Source: an uncultured Roseburia sp. (lineage in GTDB: Bacteria > Bacillota > Clostridia > Lachnospirales > Lachnospiraceae). Taken from it: DNA of 64,000 bases. Both the position numbers and the translations under genes were made by a program. How positions within the stretch are numbered: position 1 is the stretch's first letter; each line of letters begins with the position of its first letter. Under the pieces are notes generated by a model that worked only from the letters and a program-made list of their open reading frames with translations, searched no databases and was not told where the DNA came from. Of the stretch, positions 34,078 through 42,348 are shown piece after piece. Location of the stretch: positions 1 to 64,000 of the forward strand of contig CALZGM010000015.1 of the NCBI GenBank assembly GCA_945787015.1, read 5' to 3'.

Positions 34078-35367
34078 TTATCTCTCTACCTCTATAATCC
34101 TGCTATAGCGTCTTAACGGATATTTCCCATCATGGGTTCCTCCAGGCAGCATCTGTGACATGTTTTTCGGACGGACAATATGCGTAAGTCCTGTTTTTAC
34201 AAAAAGTTCCGCCAGTTCCTTACGTTCCTTTTCTGTGCAAATCAATCCGACCGTCTGCAAATAACCTTTTTTGCCCTTTAACGATTTGATTATATTTTTC
34301 CTTTGCAGAGGTTTTACCCAGCAGTTCTTAAACATATAAGAGAGTTCCAGTTCACTATCACTTCCGATTATAACACTAACACCTTTTCCTCGTAAAACCC
34401 GGTGCCCGGTATGGATGCTTTCCAGCTCTTCATTATAAAGGGAAATACTGACTTTTCCACGAATGCCAATCTTTTCACGTGGATAATCCACACGCACTTC
34501 CTCTAAGATGTGTAAAAACCTCTCTGCCACAGAAAGCAGAACGGTCTCATCCTCTGTATCCACGAAAATGCCCTGGCAGGAGCTGCACAAAAGCTGATTT
34601 GTAGCACAGATATGTTTTGCCAAATCGTATAATTCCGGCTCATAATCTTCCACTTTTTCTACTACCCCGGCGCTCACATAAGCAAAGCTTAATTTATGTC
34701 CCCAGCTGATAATCTGCGTCGAAGGGCTTGCCATGGTCCGCGCTGCCATGACTGCTTCATCCCCTCCCCAGACTACAATCGCATCCGCCATATCCGCAAG
34801 CGTCTTTAAAATCTTCACATTGGTGGAAGCCACATCCAACACGCATACATAAGGTGCCAGCGCCGGTTCTTCCTTAATCATCTCATGAAGCAGCATCACC
34901 GAAATACCATCGTCCACGGAAGGTAACTTTAGGATATTCACGTTTCCTGCAAGCAGCCCTTCTATGACACTGAAAAACGGCAAACCTTCTGCGTTCCCCG
35001 CTGCGATGTGAAACAGAATTCCAAGCGGTTCCAGACGTTTTTCTACCGATGCTTTTCGGTCATCCTCAGTTCCCTTCTTAAGGACTCCAAGCTCTGTATC
35101 ATATTTTAATTGCAGGTTTTCCTTATCAAAAAAAGTAATTGCCTCTTCTAATTGTGTTCTTGTAAAGGCACCTTTTTCCAGAAGCACCCACAATATAGGA
35201 TCATATGCACCTGTCTTGATTTTTTCCGACACTCTGCCACAGGCATTAATTACTAATTTTGCAATGTCTTTTCGGTTCGTAACTGCCATCAAACAGGAGT
35301 CCCACAGTTTTTCAAGCACATCATCAAGCTGTTCATCCGGAAGGATTTTTCCTTCAAAAAGTATCAT
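34078..35367 (-). CDS. luxC: LuxC-type acyl-CoA reductase
   Basis: 429 residues of the aldehyde-dehydrogenase-like LuxC family. Seen are a cofactor-binding region (GNAEGLPFFSVIEGLLAGN), a nucleotide-binding VVWGGDEAV and the catalytic cysteine stretch NQLLCSSCQGIFVDTED (about 262-278). LuxC reduces acyl groups delivered by LuxE to fatty aldehydes using NADPH. Its start overlaps the luxE stop by 4 bp, so the two are translationally coupled. No luciferase genes are near, so the aldehyde must serve another purpose. Confidence 0.88.
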   Translation of the reverse strand: MILFEGKILPDEQLDDVLEKLWDSCLMAVTNRKDIAKLVINACGRVSEKIKTGAYDPILWVLLEKGAFTRTQLEEAITFFDKENLQLKYDTELGVLKKGTEDDRKASVEKRLEPLGILFHIAAGNAEGLPFFSVIEGLLAGNVNILKLPSVDDGISVMLLHEMIKEEPALAPYVCVLDVASTNVKILKTLADMADAIVVWGGDEAVMAARTMASPSTQIISWGHKLSFAYVSAGVVEKVEDYEPELYDLAKHICATNQLLCSSCQGIFVDTEDETVLLSVAERFLHILEEVRVDYPREKIGIRGKVSISLYNEELESIHTGHRVLRGKGVSVIIGSDSELELSYMFKNCWVKPLQRKNIIKSLKGKKGYLQTVGLICTEKERKELAELFVKTGLTHIVRPKNMSQMLPGGTHDGKYPLRRYSRIIEVER

Positions 35368-36509
35368 AGTGTTTCCTCCCCTAACATCGTTCTCATGAGA
35401 TTTTCAGCACCTGCTGCACAGGTAGTAATATCCTCCATTCCGACGCGTCCCAAAATCTCAAGGTAGGGTGTGTCAATGCCGCATCCGCATTCACTTCCGT
35501 CATGAAGGATTCCCAAATCATCCGTCATAATACTAAGGATTGGCGCACTTTTCACCATGGGTGTCAGCAGATTCACGAGTCCGGCTTTTCCATGTTCCAG
35601 CGGCTCATAGGTGTCCACATCACGAATAAGGACTCTGCTATAAATCGGTACATGAAAATGATGTTTCGGACAGTCGCAATAGAGAATCGGATGTTCTACC
35701 GCACCAAAAAATTCACGACACATGGATTCCGGAATATTTAACACGTCCTCCACCAAATCGTACATTTCCTGCTTTTCCGCCCTCTGCGTATAATACTGTT
35801 TCCAACCACCGCCAAAGGACATCAGCGATCCTTTCGGAAGCGGACATTTGATACCGGCTTCTTTCATCTTACTTAATAGCCAGTATGCGTGGAACGTGAA
35901 ACCGATGATGCGTACCGGTGTGTTGCCTCTGCTAAACGTAATTAATTTCTCTCTGATTTCTTCCAGATTTAGTCTATAGTCACCATCAATGTATCTTAAT
36001 GCATAGGTGCGTGAAAGAGCCGGTGCAAAAAAGGTAAAACCATATGCTGTCTTTGCAACGGCCTTTTCTTCCACTGCATTTTTTCTTCCCAGAATATTAC
36101 GTGCCTCGTAGCCCAAAATAATATAATGGCATGGTCGAAGTGACCAAAGCTTATGTTCTTTCCCCACGCGAAGAACCATCCCCAGCCCCTTTAAAAGACT
36201 TAGCACATCATAGCCAATCACACTTTTTGCTCCGCTTGTTCCTGAGGATGTGGCTGTCGTCAACATCTTCTCCCGTGGCACAGAGTCCATCCTATGATGT
36301 TTAAAAAAGAGCGTAGGGATAAACGGAATCTCTGCTACGGATTCCAATTTATCAATACGCTCTTCGTACCAACCGCGGTGCTCTAAAAGTGCGCGGTATT
36401 CTTTGCAGTTTTCGAATTGAAAATGCATGTTTTCCCGCATCTCCTTCATAAACTGCGTTTCGGTTTTTTCAATGTCGTATGGCCTTTTATACCAGAAAAG
36501 TGATTTCAT
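35364..36509 (-). CDS. luxE: LuxE-type acyl-protein synthetase
   Basis: 381 residues of the adenylate-forming LuxE/PaaK-like family. It carries TTATSSGTSGAKSVIGYD, the nucleotide-binding Ser/Thr/Gly loop, and a Cys-rich segment near the C-terminus (SECGCGIDTPYLEILGRVG). LuxE activates fatty acids with ATP and passes them to LuxC. It is encoded 49 bp after the MerR regulator, and its last bases overlap luxC. Confidence 0.88.
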   Translation of the reverse strand: MKSLFWYKRPYDIEKTETQFMKEMRENMHFQFENCKEYRALLEHRGWYEERIDKLESVAEIPFIPTLFFKHHRMDSVPREKMLTTATSSGTSGAKSVIGYDVLSLLKGLGMVLRVGKEHKLWSLRPCHYIILGYEARNILGRKNAVEEKAVAKTAYGFTFFAPALSRTYALRYIDGDYRLNLEEIREKLITFSRGNTPVRIIGFTFHAYWLLSKMKEAGIKCPLPKGSLMSFGGGWKQYYTQRAEKQEMYDLVEDVLNIPESMCREFFGAVEHPILYCDCPKHHFHVPIYSRVLIRDVDTYEPLEHGKAGLVNLLTPMVKSAPILSIMTDDLGILHDGSECGCGIDTPYLEILGRVGMEDITTCAAGAENLMRTMLGEETL

Positions 36510-36558
36510 AGTTGATCCTCTTTATCTCTTGGTAATACCATCTTAACATTGCCACTGC

Positions 36559-37287
36559 TTATTTACCACAATAAATTTCAATGGCCCGTGCCGTAAAATC
36601 CGCAGTCCCGGCACCGCCTGCTTTGTCAATATTCTCGGTGTATTCACCTCCGCCGGAATACATGCGTCCCAGACAGGATAAAATCTCCGGTGTACATTTA
36701 TAAAAATGCTCCGTAATATATGCCTGCAATCTTTTTACCTGTTCCTGTACGTCCTGCTCCGCCGGGTCTTTCTCCTTCATGCTGCCAAATACAACAAACA
36801 TTTTCATAAAGTCGTCAGCAATGGCCTTTGTCGTGTCCTCCGTCCAGTCTTTGCTCTTTTCTTCAAATTCCTTGTAGGCATCTGTCTTACCCCACTGCTC
36901 CTTGGCCTGTTTGCTGTATTCATCCAGTTTTCTTGTGTCAAATGCTGAAAAATCCATATACTTCACTCCTAACATTTTTATTCCACGAGCAAAAAGAATC
37001 AGATTTTCCAGGCGTTCTTTTTTTAAAGTCAGCAGTTCAATCTGCTGTTCCAACGCCAGACTGCGGTCAAAGTTATCACTATCTATAATCGCTTTGATTT
37101 CTTTTAGCGGAAACTCCAGTTCACGAAACAGTAAAATCTGCTGCAGCCGTTCCAGCGCCATATCGTCATACAGCCGGTATCCTGCCTCCGTGACCTTCGA
37201 TGGATGCAGCAATCCAATCGTATCATAGTAATGCAGGGTGCGTATACTCACTCCTGTCATTTTGCTCACTTCATTTACTGTCAACAT
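36559..37287 (-). CDS. MerR regulator with TipAS ligand domain
   Basis: 242 residues. An N-terminal MerR helix-turn-helix (VNEVSKMTGVSIRTLHYYD, GLLHPSKVTEAGYRLYDD) and a dimer coiled coil to about 110 are followed by a TipAS-type antibiotic-recognition domain at about 115-240 (YSKQAKEQWGKTDAYKEFEE, EHFYKCTPEILSCLGRMY). Relatives bind thiopeptides or other drugs and activate their own promoter by twisting a 19-bp spacer. Such a promoter lies upstream. It leads the luxE-luxC unit. Confidence 0.92.
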   Translation of the reverse strand: MLTVNEVSKMTGVSIRTLHYYDTIGLLHPSKVTEAGYRLYDDMALERLQQILLFRELEFPLKEIKAIIDSDNFDRSLALEQQIELLTLKKERLENLILFARGIKMLGVKYMDFSAFDTRKLDEYSKQAKEQWGKTDAYKEFEEKSKDWTEDTTKAIADDFMKMFVVFGSMKEKDPAEQDVQEQVKRLQAYITEHFYKCTPEILSCLGRMYSGGGEYTENIDKAGGAGTADFTARAIEIYCGK

Positions 37288-37327
37288 AAAATCCTGCTCC
37301 TTGTTTTCCCAACTCTCGTGTAAGTAT

Positions 37328-37358
37328 AGCTTAAACTATGACGTAACGTAGGAGTCAA
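37328..37358 (-). promoter_or_regulatory. MerR-type promoter with 19-bp spacer
   Basis: On the minus strand -35 TTGACT (37353-37358) and -10 TAAGCT (37328-37333) are separated by 19 bp. The spacer contains the imperfect dyad CCTACGTTACGTCATAG, centred on ACGTTACGT. An overlong spacer with a central dyad is the hallmark of promoters activated by MerR regulators. The -35 overlaps the amidohydrolase stop codon. Confidence 0.75.
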
Positions 37359-38185
37359 GGGGTTATTTTTATTCTCTTTAACCCAAACACCCGCACTGCA
37401 TTTTCCCACATCAAATCTTCATATGCCTCTTTTTCAATCCGTTCCGGCAAAACATGAAAATAATCCTGATACACAGAACGTTCTCCTTTCGGATTGCAAA
37501 AATAAGTGTCCAATCCATCAATCGGCATATCGCTTCCAAACATCAACTTTTTACTGCCATATCTTTTGATTGCTTCGATGGTAGTTTCCATTGGCACCCA
37601 TGTGGTATCCCCATATAAATTATCTGCTTTTCCAAGCAAATCAAGTGCCTCTTTATTGTCGCTGCCAAGTCCCATATGTACCATAACAAATGGAATTTTA
37701 GGGAACATTTTTGCCGCCTCATAAACATGCACCGGCTCTGCCTCCTCGCAGCCTCCTGTATGGGACACTACCGCCAGCTGATATTTCTCTGCCAATTCTA
37801 AAAACGGAATCGTCCGCGAATCCACCGGTGAAATATCCGAATGGTACGGATGCAATTTTATGGCATAAATAAGGTCTAAGTTTTCCTGTATCAGCTTTTC
37901 CAGTTCCGGTGTCACCTGCTCCTGAAGAGGTTTTACCCAGACTCCCACACCAATTTTGCCGGGATTTTTTCTTGCAAAGTTTAAGGTGCGCAAAAGCGCA
38001 GCTTCCTGTGATGTCTGCAATTCCTTTGGAAGCAGTCTCTGCTCATGATCTACCTCTGCCGCATCTGAATTAGAGACTAGTGCATAGTCTATTTCGTATT
38101 TTTCCATTGCAGCTATGACAAGATTTTCGCTCATGGAAAAGCCGAGCTTGTCACCTCCGATGTGTACGTGTGTGTCAATTCGCAT
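37355..38185 (-). CDS. Amidohydrolase family metal-dependent hydrolase
   Basis: 276 residues with a TIM-barrel amidohydrolase pattern: DTHVHIGG at 4-11 (HxH metal ligands), KLHPYHSD near 120, VVSHTGG near 145, VMVHMG near 177 and GSDMPIDG near 228. No signal peptide. The family (Amidohydrolase_2) includes decarboxylases and lactonases; the substrate cannot be determined. It lies upstream of the MerR gene on the same strand. Confidence 0.85.
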   Translation of the reverse strand: MRIDTHVHIGGDKLGFSMSENLVIAAMEKYEIDYALVSNSDAAEVDHEQRLLPKELQTSQEAALLRTLNFARKNPGKIGVGVWVKPLQEQVTPELEKLIQENLDLIYAIKLHPYHSDISPVDSRTIPFLELAEKYQLAVVSHTGGCEEAEPVHVYEAAKMFPKIPFVMVHMGLGSDNKEALDLLGKADNLYGDTTWVPMETTIEAIKRYGSKKLMFGSDMPIDGLDTYFCNPKGERSVYQDYFHVLPERIEKEAYEDLMWENAVRVFGLKRIKITP

Positions 38186-38227
38186 AAGGTATGTACTCCT
38201 AACCTTTCTTATAAATTGAATAATTTA

Positions 38228-38254
38228 AAATGCATACCGTCTTGACATGCATTT
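38228..38254 (-). terminator. Terminator after the Rpn-like fragment
   Basis: On the minus strand AAATGCATGTC (38244-38254) pairs, with two G-U pairs, with the segment at 38228-38239 around an AAGA loop; a T/A-rich tail follows. It resembles the terminator at 40418-40447. Confidence 0.65.
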
Positions 38255-38261
38255 CATATTT

Positions 38262-38750
38262 TTAATTTTCTAATTTTTTTCGCACTAGTTCCACAAATGC
38301 TTCATCGCACTCTGCCATTGCACAAATATCTGCATCAGAAATCCCTCTCTTAATCATATTGGTAACTACTGTACGGGTCTTTTCCTCTTTACCTGCTTCT
38401 ATTCCACGGCTAATTCCCTTACTGATACCTTGACTGATTCCCAAATTAATTCCAGCTTCTCTCGCTTCTCTCAGTTCATCAGATGGTAATCGTAATACTT
38501 TTCCACCCATTTCCTCACTCATCCTTTCCTTTAAAACCGGTTCTTTCCTCAACAAATAATTCATAATCCGCTGCATTAATTGCATTAAATCATGAAACAA
38601 TCCTGTATTGTCAGTTTTTGTAACTTCTTCTAAACGACTAATAATCATATGATACTCATCTATTAATTTCTTTGTTCTTTCTTCGCTTTTTGCGATTTCA
38701 AAAATATCCTTTTCATAATTCATGATATAATACGGGAGTAAAATCAGCAA
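38262..38750 (-). pseudogene. C-terminal fragment of an Rpn-type nuclease/transposase-like protein
   Basis: The readable part begins around LLILLPYYIMNYEKDIF, a phrase from the middle of Rpn/PD-(D/E)XK transposase-like proteins. It ends with the family's tail (GISQGISKGISRGIEAGKEEK, then a small helical domain). The N-terminal nuclease core with its D and ExK residues is missing. There is no ribosome site at the in-frame TTG 38750 or ATG 38723, and the frame runs open into the end of the upstream gene. The family's full-length form is about 280-330 residues. It is best seen as a truncated relic; a full relative is encoded at 61680-62522. Confidence 0.6.
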
Positions 38751-38757
38751 GTGCTTT

Positions 38758-39675
38758 TCAACTTTTGTTTCTTCTCCTATTTGTAAAACAAATACCCTGT
38801 ATTCCTAAACCTAGAACTATCATGCACAGAGCAACTCCTGTTATTCCATTCATCAGTTTTATAAATTCCTCCTCGCCATTAGCAAAAGAAGCAAACATCG
38901 CTGTCTGGAGTGTTAAAATGGAAACGCAGGCATCAATATATCCGATTCTTCTGGTTATGGAAAGAATTGGTGATTTTCTTCTTCCTACCTTAATCACCTG
39001 TATCGTTGACATGATAATCTTATAAAAGGTATATGTCGCCACCGCATATATCGTAATCCCGGGATAATTTTTGCCACCCTGGGAATTCAAAAGCAAAATA
39101 ACAGCTCCCGCTAATACGATTGCCATAAACACAAACAGTACACTATTCCTGCGATAAACGAAAAGTTCCCTTCTTATGCGCTCTTGTTTTTCATTAATGA
39201 CAGCAAGCTTTCTTTCCTGCCTGACAATTCCTATCCGCATGATACTTAACAGTAGATAATATGCTGATAATGTACCGAACCATGCTGAATGACTGATGAT
39301 TCCGATTACACCATTGAATACTGCAAAGATAAGATTACTCACCATGCCGGATCCTGCAAAGAGAATGGTTCTTAGCCTGTAATCGGTTGTTACTTTATTC
39401 GTATATGGATTTGCTGCAATTGCCGGTTTTATAATCTCTATGATATCCTTTTTGGTATAAATCGTGACATAATAACAGCTTGCAATCAATGTAATGGCTG
39501 CAAGCACGTAAAAGGTTATACCGACTAAATAAGCAAAGCACGCAAATGCCGTATTTAGCAGAGCAAGTATCATACAGATAATCGTCACAACGTACAAAAG
39601 GATTTGATATCGTAAACGTAACACAGGAATATATCTGCTAATTTTTTTCTTTATTGTTTCTTTCGTGGTTTTCAT
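38758..39675 (-). CDS. Polytopic membrane protein of unknown function
   Basis: 305 residues with about seven or eight hydrophobic helices (for example 28-48, 50-72, 105-130, 178-200, 207-225, 255-270 and 278-298) and basic connecting loops. The N-terminus is Lys-rich (MKTTKETIKKKISRYIP). I do not recognise the family. It is the third gene of a tight unit with two small proteins (39682-40310), only 6 bp after the 122-residue protein, so a shared membrane function is likely. Confidence 0.7.
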   Translation of the reverse strand: MKTTKETIKKKISRYIPVLRLRYQILLYVVTIICMILALLNTAFACFAYLVGITFYVLAAITLIASCYYVTIYTKKDIIEIIKPAIAANPYTNKVTTDYRLRTILFAGSGMVSNLIFAVFNGVIGIISHSAWFGTLSAYYLLLSIMRIGIVRQERKLAVINEKQERIRRELFVYRRNSVLFVFMAIVLAGAVILLLNSQGGKNYPGITIYAVATYTFYKIIMSTIQVIKVGRRKSPILSITRRIGYIDACVSILTLQTAMFASFANGEEEFIKLMNGITGVALCMIVLGLGIQGICFTNRRRNKS

Positions 39676-39681
39676 ACTTTT

Positions 39682-40050
39682 TTACTTTAAACCTTTGATA
39701 AAAGGAATCAGGCAGAGGAGAACAACGATACCAACAATTCCGATTACAATTCCGGCAACCATATGGCTCCATACCATTGTAAGGCACATACCAACACCTA
39801 ACAGTAATGCTCCGACAATCCCGAGGAGTGTTGCACCTATCGTTTTTCCTGATAGCCTAATCGGTTCTTTGTTTTCCATCTTTCTCCATACAAGCACCAT
39901 AATCAGTAGCACGACTGCTCCAATCACTCCCATAATGACACCCGGTCTGAACGCATTCCACTCCGGAATTAGTGTCATGCACATGCCAAGCGCAAATAAA
40001 ATGCCTCCGATGGTTCCTAAAATCATAACTGTAAATGTACTCTTTTTCAT
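39682..40050 (-). CDS. Small four-helix membrane protein with internal duplication
   Basis: 122 residues. Two halves repeat the same pattern: IGGILFALGMCMTLIPEW then VIMGVIGAVVLLIMV, and IVGALLLGVGMCLTMVWS then IVIGIVGIVVLLCLI. Each half has two helices and the phrase LGMCMT or VGMCLT. This is a clear internal duplication. The start codon overlaps the stop of the upstream gene as TAATG, so translation is coupled. The function is unknown. Confidence 0.75.
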   Translation of the reverse strand: MKKSTFTVMILGTIGGILFALGMCMTLIPEWNAFRPGVIMGVIGAVVLLIMVLVWRKMENKEPIRLSGKTIGATLLGIVGALLLGVGMCLTMVWSHMVAGIVIGIVGIVVLLCLIPFIKGLK

Positions 40051-40310
40051 TATTTCAGTCCTGCCTTTCTTCCTGCTTCTTCTCTTGTTTTCTGCTCTTT
40101 AGCAAGTCTGGCTTTCGCTTCTTCCACCGTTTCGCCTTCCTTGGTCAAATAGTTGTCTACGAACTTATCAGTCATTTTGTTAAATCCGCCAACGACGCCT
40201 TCTTCGATTTTTTTGTAACCTCCTACAACGCCATCCTCAATTTTTTTATAGCCGCTGGTTACGCTCTCTGCAATTTTTTCATTCACCTGTACTAATTTTG
40301 ATTTTGCCAT
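40050..40310 (-). CDS. Small amphipathic-repeat protein
   Basis: 86 residues, with AGGAG upstream. Residues 16-50 contain a repeating unit of 11 residues, GYKKIEDGVVG, GYKKIEEGVVG, then GFNKMTDKFVD. It should form a long amphipathic helix, as in membrane-surface or lipid-droplet-binding proteins. A charged tail rich in Glu, Lys and Arg follows. It is first in the three-gene unit with two membrane proteins. A role at the membrane surface is inferred. Confidence 0.75.
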   Translation of the reverse strand: MAKSKLVQVNEKIAESVTSGYKKIEDGVVGGYKKIEEGVVGGFNKMTDKFVDNYLTKEGETVEEAKARLAKEQKTREEAGRKAGLK

Positions 40311-40417
40311 GTCTGTTAATCTCCTTTTCTTATTCGCATTCGTTTTGTTTCATTTGATGATAGGAGAATACCAGCTTTTTGTTTGAATAATGTTTTCTTT
40401 TTGTTTACGAAATGTTA

Positions 40418-40447
40418 AAAAAATGCATGCCGTAATGGCATGCATTT
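40418..40447 (-). terminator. Terminator of the MIF-like gene
   Basis: A perfect 11-bp stem, AAATGCATGCC (40437-40447 on the minus strand) with GGCATGCATTT (40421-40431), around a 5-nt loop, followed by T's. Confidence 0.88.
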
Positions 40448-40462
40448 CCCTAAACTTTCATT

Positions 40463-40804
40463 TTAAAAATTCGATCCGTTCCAGCCCCAGTCACTAACCG
40501 GATGATACGTCACATACACGGCGGAACCCGGAATACCAAGCTCCCGTTCGTAGAGTTCACAAATCTTTGCTGTAAACTTATTATAGTCGGATGCGGATGC
40601 ATTTCCAAACAGGCTGACAGAAACATATGCTCCCTTTTCCAGCTTCTTTCCCGCCATCCAAAGGTCATAATTATCTTCCATTCCAACCATCAGATAAGAC
40701 TCCGGTTTATGGAGCAGGGAAAGTGCCTGCCCAAGTTCTGTTTTTAACACTTCTTTCTTCTCCGGTGAAACCGGTACTGTAATTTTTGAATCAATAAATG
40801 GCAT
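40463..40804 (-). CDS. Phenylpyruvate tautomerase (MIF-like) family protein
   Basis: 113 residues, starting MPFIDSKITVPVS so that Pro2 is exposed after Met removal, the catalytic base of the tautomerase superfamily. KPESYLMVGMEDN and VSLFGNASAS match the MIF subgroup. Other features include the C-terminal stretch VYVTYHPVSDWGWNGSNF. It likely works as a trimer. The natural substrate is unknown. Confidence 0.88.
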   Translation of the reverse strand: MPFIDSKITVPVSPEKKEVLKTELGQALSLLHKPESYLMVGMEDNYDLWMAGKKLEKGAYVSVSLFGNASASDYNKFTAKICELYERELGIPGSAVYVTYHPVSDWGWNGSNF

Positions 40805-40816
40805 AATGTATCCTCC

Positions 40817-42220
40817 TTAAAATTGATATAGATCCTCCAAAGTGACCAGCATAATTTCATTTTCCTGCGCGAATCGTTGTACCTCTTCCGTAAAATTTGT
40901 TTTTGAGCACAACACATACGACTTATTTTGATAGGCTGTGATCAGTACGCCTCTTTCCAGCAGCTTTTTTGCTGTGTCCATATGGATACCCTGATTCTGA
41001 TATTTACATTCTCCGAGCAGTACGTACTTTGTTAATGGATTCACGCCTACAATATCAATTTCTTCCTCTTGTTTCAATTCTGGATTGGTTCCCCACCAGC
41101 GTCCGATTTTTGTAATTGTGAAACCGATAGCTCCTTTTACGCTCATCTGCTGCAGGTAGTATCTGCACATTTCTTCAAAAATGCTTCCCATATAATCCGG
41201 TATCTGTGGTAAAACAGTCTCCTTGAAATATGTGTTTCCATACTGCATAAGGATCAGATCAATACCATTGGGCACAAACCGATACCAGAAACGAAACATA
41301 TTATCACAAATTACATACGAAGTCTTTTTTCTATTATTTTCATCTGTAACAGCAGTGCGTTTTTCTACGATTCCGATCGCAATCAATGATTTCAAACAAT
41401 AAGATACCGTCGCAGTATCCGAATGAATTTTTGTCGCAATCTCGTTAATCTTTGCCGCCCCGGATGCCATTGCCTCAATAATGGCATTATATGTGGAGAC
41501 ATCCCGAAGCTCCTGCTTTAATAAATTGTCTGGCTCTTCATATAAATAACCGCTGCTGTTGAAGAACAATTGTATGATGTTTTCATAAACTGACAACTCC
41601 GGACGAAACAACTCCAGATATTTGGGAATTCCCCCGGTCACACCATAGACAAGTGCTTTGTCTTCGTCTGAATAATCTGGAACAAAACAGGCAGATGTCC
41701 GATAATCAAACGGAAGCAATTTAATCTGCGCAGTTCTCCTACCGTAAAGAGGGCTCTGATAGCCCAGCACCTGATGCTCCATAAAACTCATGGAAGAGCC
41801 GCACAAGATCAGATACATTTTACTGTCCTTCCATTCTCCATCTATATAACTTTGAAGTCTGGATGAAATGCTCTTATCGGAAGCCGCCAGATACGGATAT
41901 TCATCAATAACAACCACACATCGATCCTTTTTTACATACTCCGTCAAAAAATTAAAGGCAGCATCAAAGTTCTGAAACGGTGGCATGTGATTCATGGTGG
42001 GCAAAAATGTCTTATATATACTTTTACTGAATAATTCCAAATTTCTGTCAATGGTTGACTCTATGGCAGTAAAAACAACTGCTTTTTTCTTCTCTATAAA
42101 TTTGTGGACAAGTGTAGATTTTCCCACTCTCCTTCGACCATAGATTACCGGCATCTGAAATTGGTCTGTCGCATACAACGCATTTAGGTCTGCTAATTCT
42201 TTTTCTCTTCCAATAAACAT
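40817..42220 (-). CDS. AAA ATPase with DUF234/nuclease-like C-terminus
   Basis: 467 residues. Walker A YGRRRVGKSTL (near 27) and Walker B VVVIDEYPYL (near 102) belong to the archaeal-type ATPase_2 family. A winged helix follows at about 240-300 (INEIATKIHSDTATVSYCL). The C-terminal DUF234-type domain has EIDIVGVNP then LLGECKYQ, the D...ExK pattern of PD-(D/E)XK nucleases. The family is common in anaerobic bacteria and archaea; its function is unresolved, and it may be selfish or defensive. Tandem 15-bp repeats lie in its promoter region. Confidence 0.88.
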   Translation of the reverse strand: MFIGREKELADLNALYATDQFQMPVIYGRRRVGKSTLVHKFIEKKKAVVFTAIESTIDRNLELFSKSIYKTFLPTMNHMPPFQNFDAAFNFLTEYVKKDRCVVVIDEYPYLAASDKSISSRLQSYIDGEWKDSKMYLILCGSSMSFMEHQVLGYQSPLYGRRTAQIKLLPFDYRTSACFVPDYSDEDKALVYGVTGGIPKYLELFRPELSVYENIIQLFFNSSGYLYEEPDNLLKQELRDVSTYNAIIEAMASGAAKINEIATKIHSDTATVSYCLKSLIAIGIVEKRTAVTDENNRKKTSYVICDNMFRFWYRFVPNGIDLILMQYGNTYFKETVLPQIPDYMGSIFEEMCRYYLQQMSVKGAIGFTITKIGRWWGTNPELKQEEEIDIVGVNPLTKYVLLGECKYQNQGIHMDTAKKLLERGVLITAYQNKSYVLCSKTNFTEEVQRFAQENEIMLVTLEDLYQF

Positions 42221-42266
42221 CGAATTCTCCTCATTGTCACATTTAATTTGGTATATTTTTTATTAG

Positions 42267-42311
42267 AGTATAATTAACTAAAGTATAATTAACTAAAAAT
42301 TGTTTAACTAA
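42267..42311. repeat. Tandem 15-bp repeats upstream of the ATPase gene
   Basis: AGTATAATTAACTAA occurs twice in immediate tandem (42267-42281, 42282-42296). A third partial copy, TTAACTAA, lies at 42304-42311, at about the same pitch. The repeats lie about 50-90 bp before the ATPase start in an AT-rich region with promoter-like -10 words. They could be operator sites for autoregulation by the winged-helix part of the ATPase. Confidence 0.65.
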
Positions 42312-42348
42312 ATTATATTCACACATGAAAAGAATATCAAGAAATATT

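Noticed and set aside
34078..36509. Bioluminescence operon
   Set aside because: Only the acyl reductase parts (LuxC, LuxE) are present; no luxA, luxB or luxD is nearby.
42267..42311. Short tandem repeats considered as a CRISPR remnant
   Set aside because: The unit is 15 bp with no spacers, and no cas genes are near. No CRISPR array was seen in the window.
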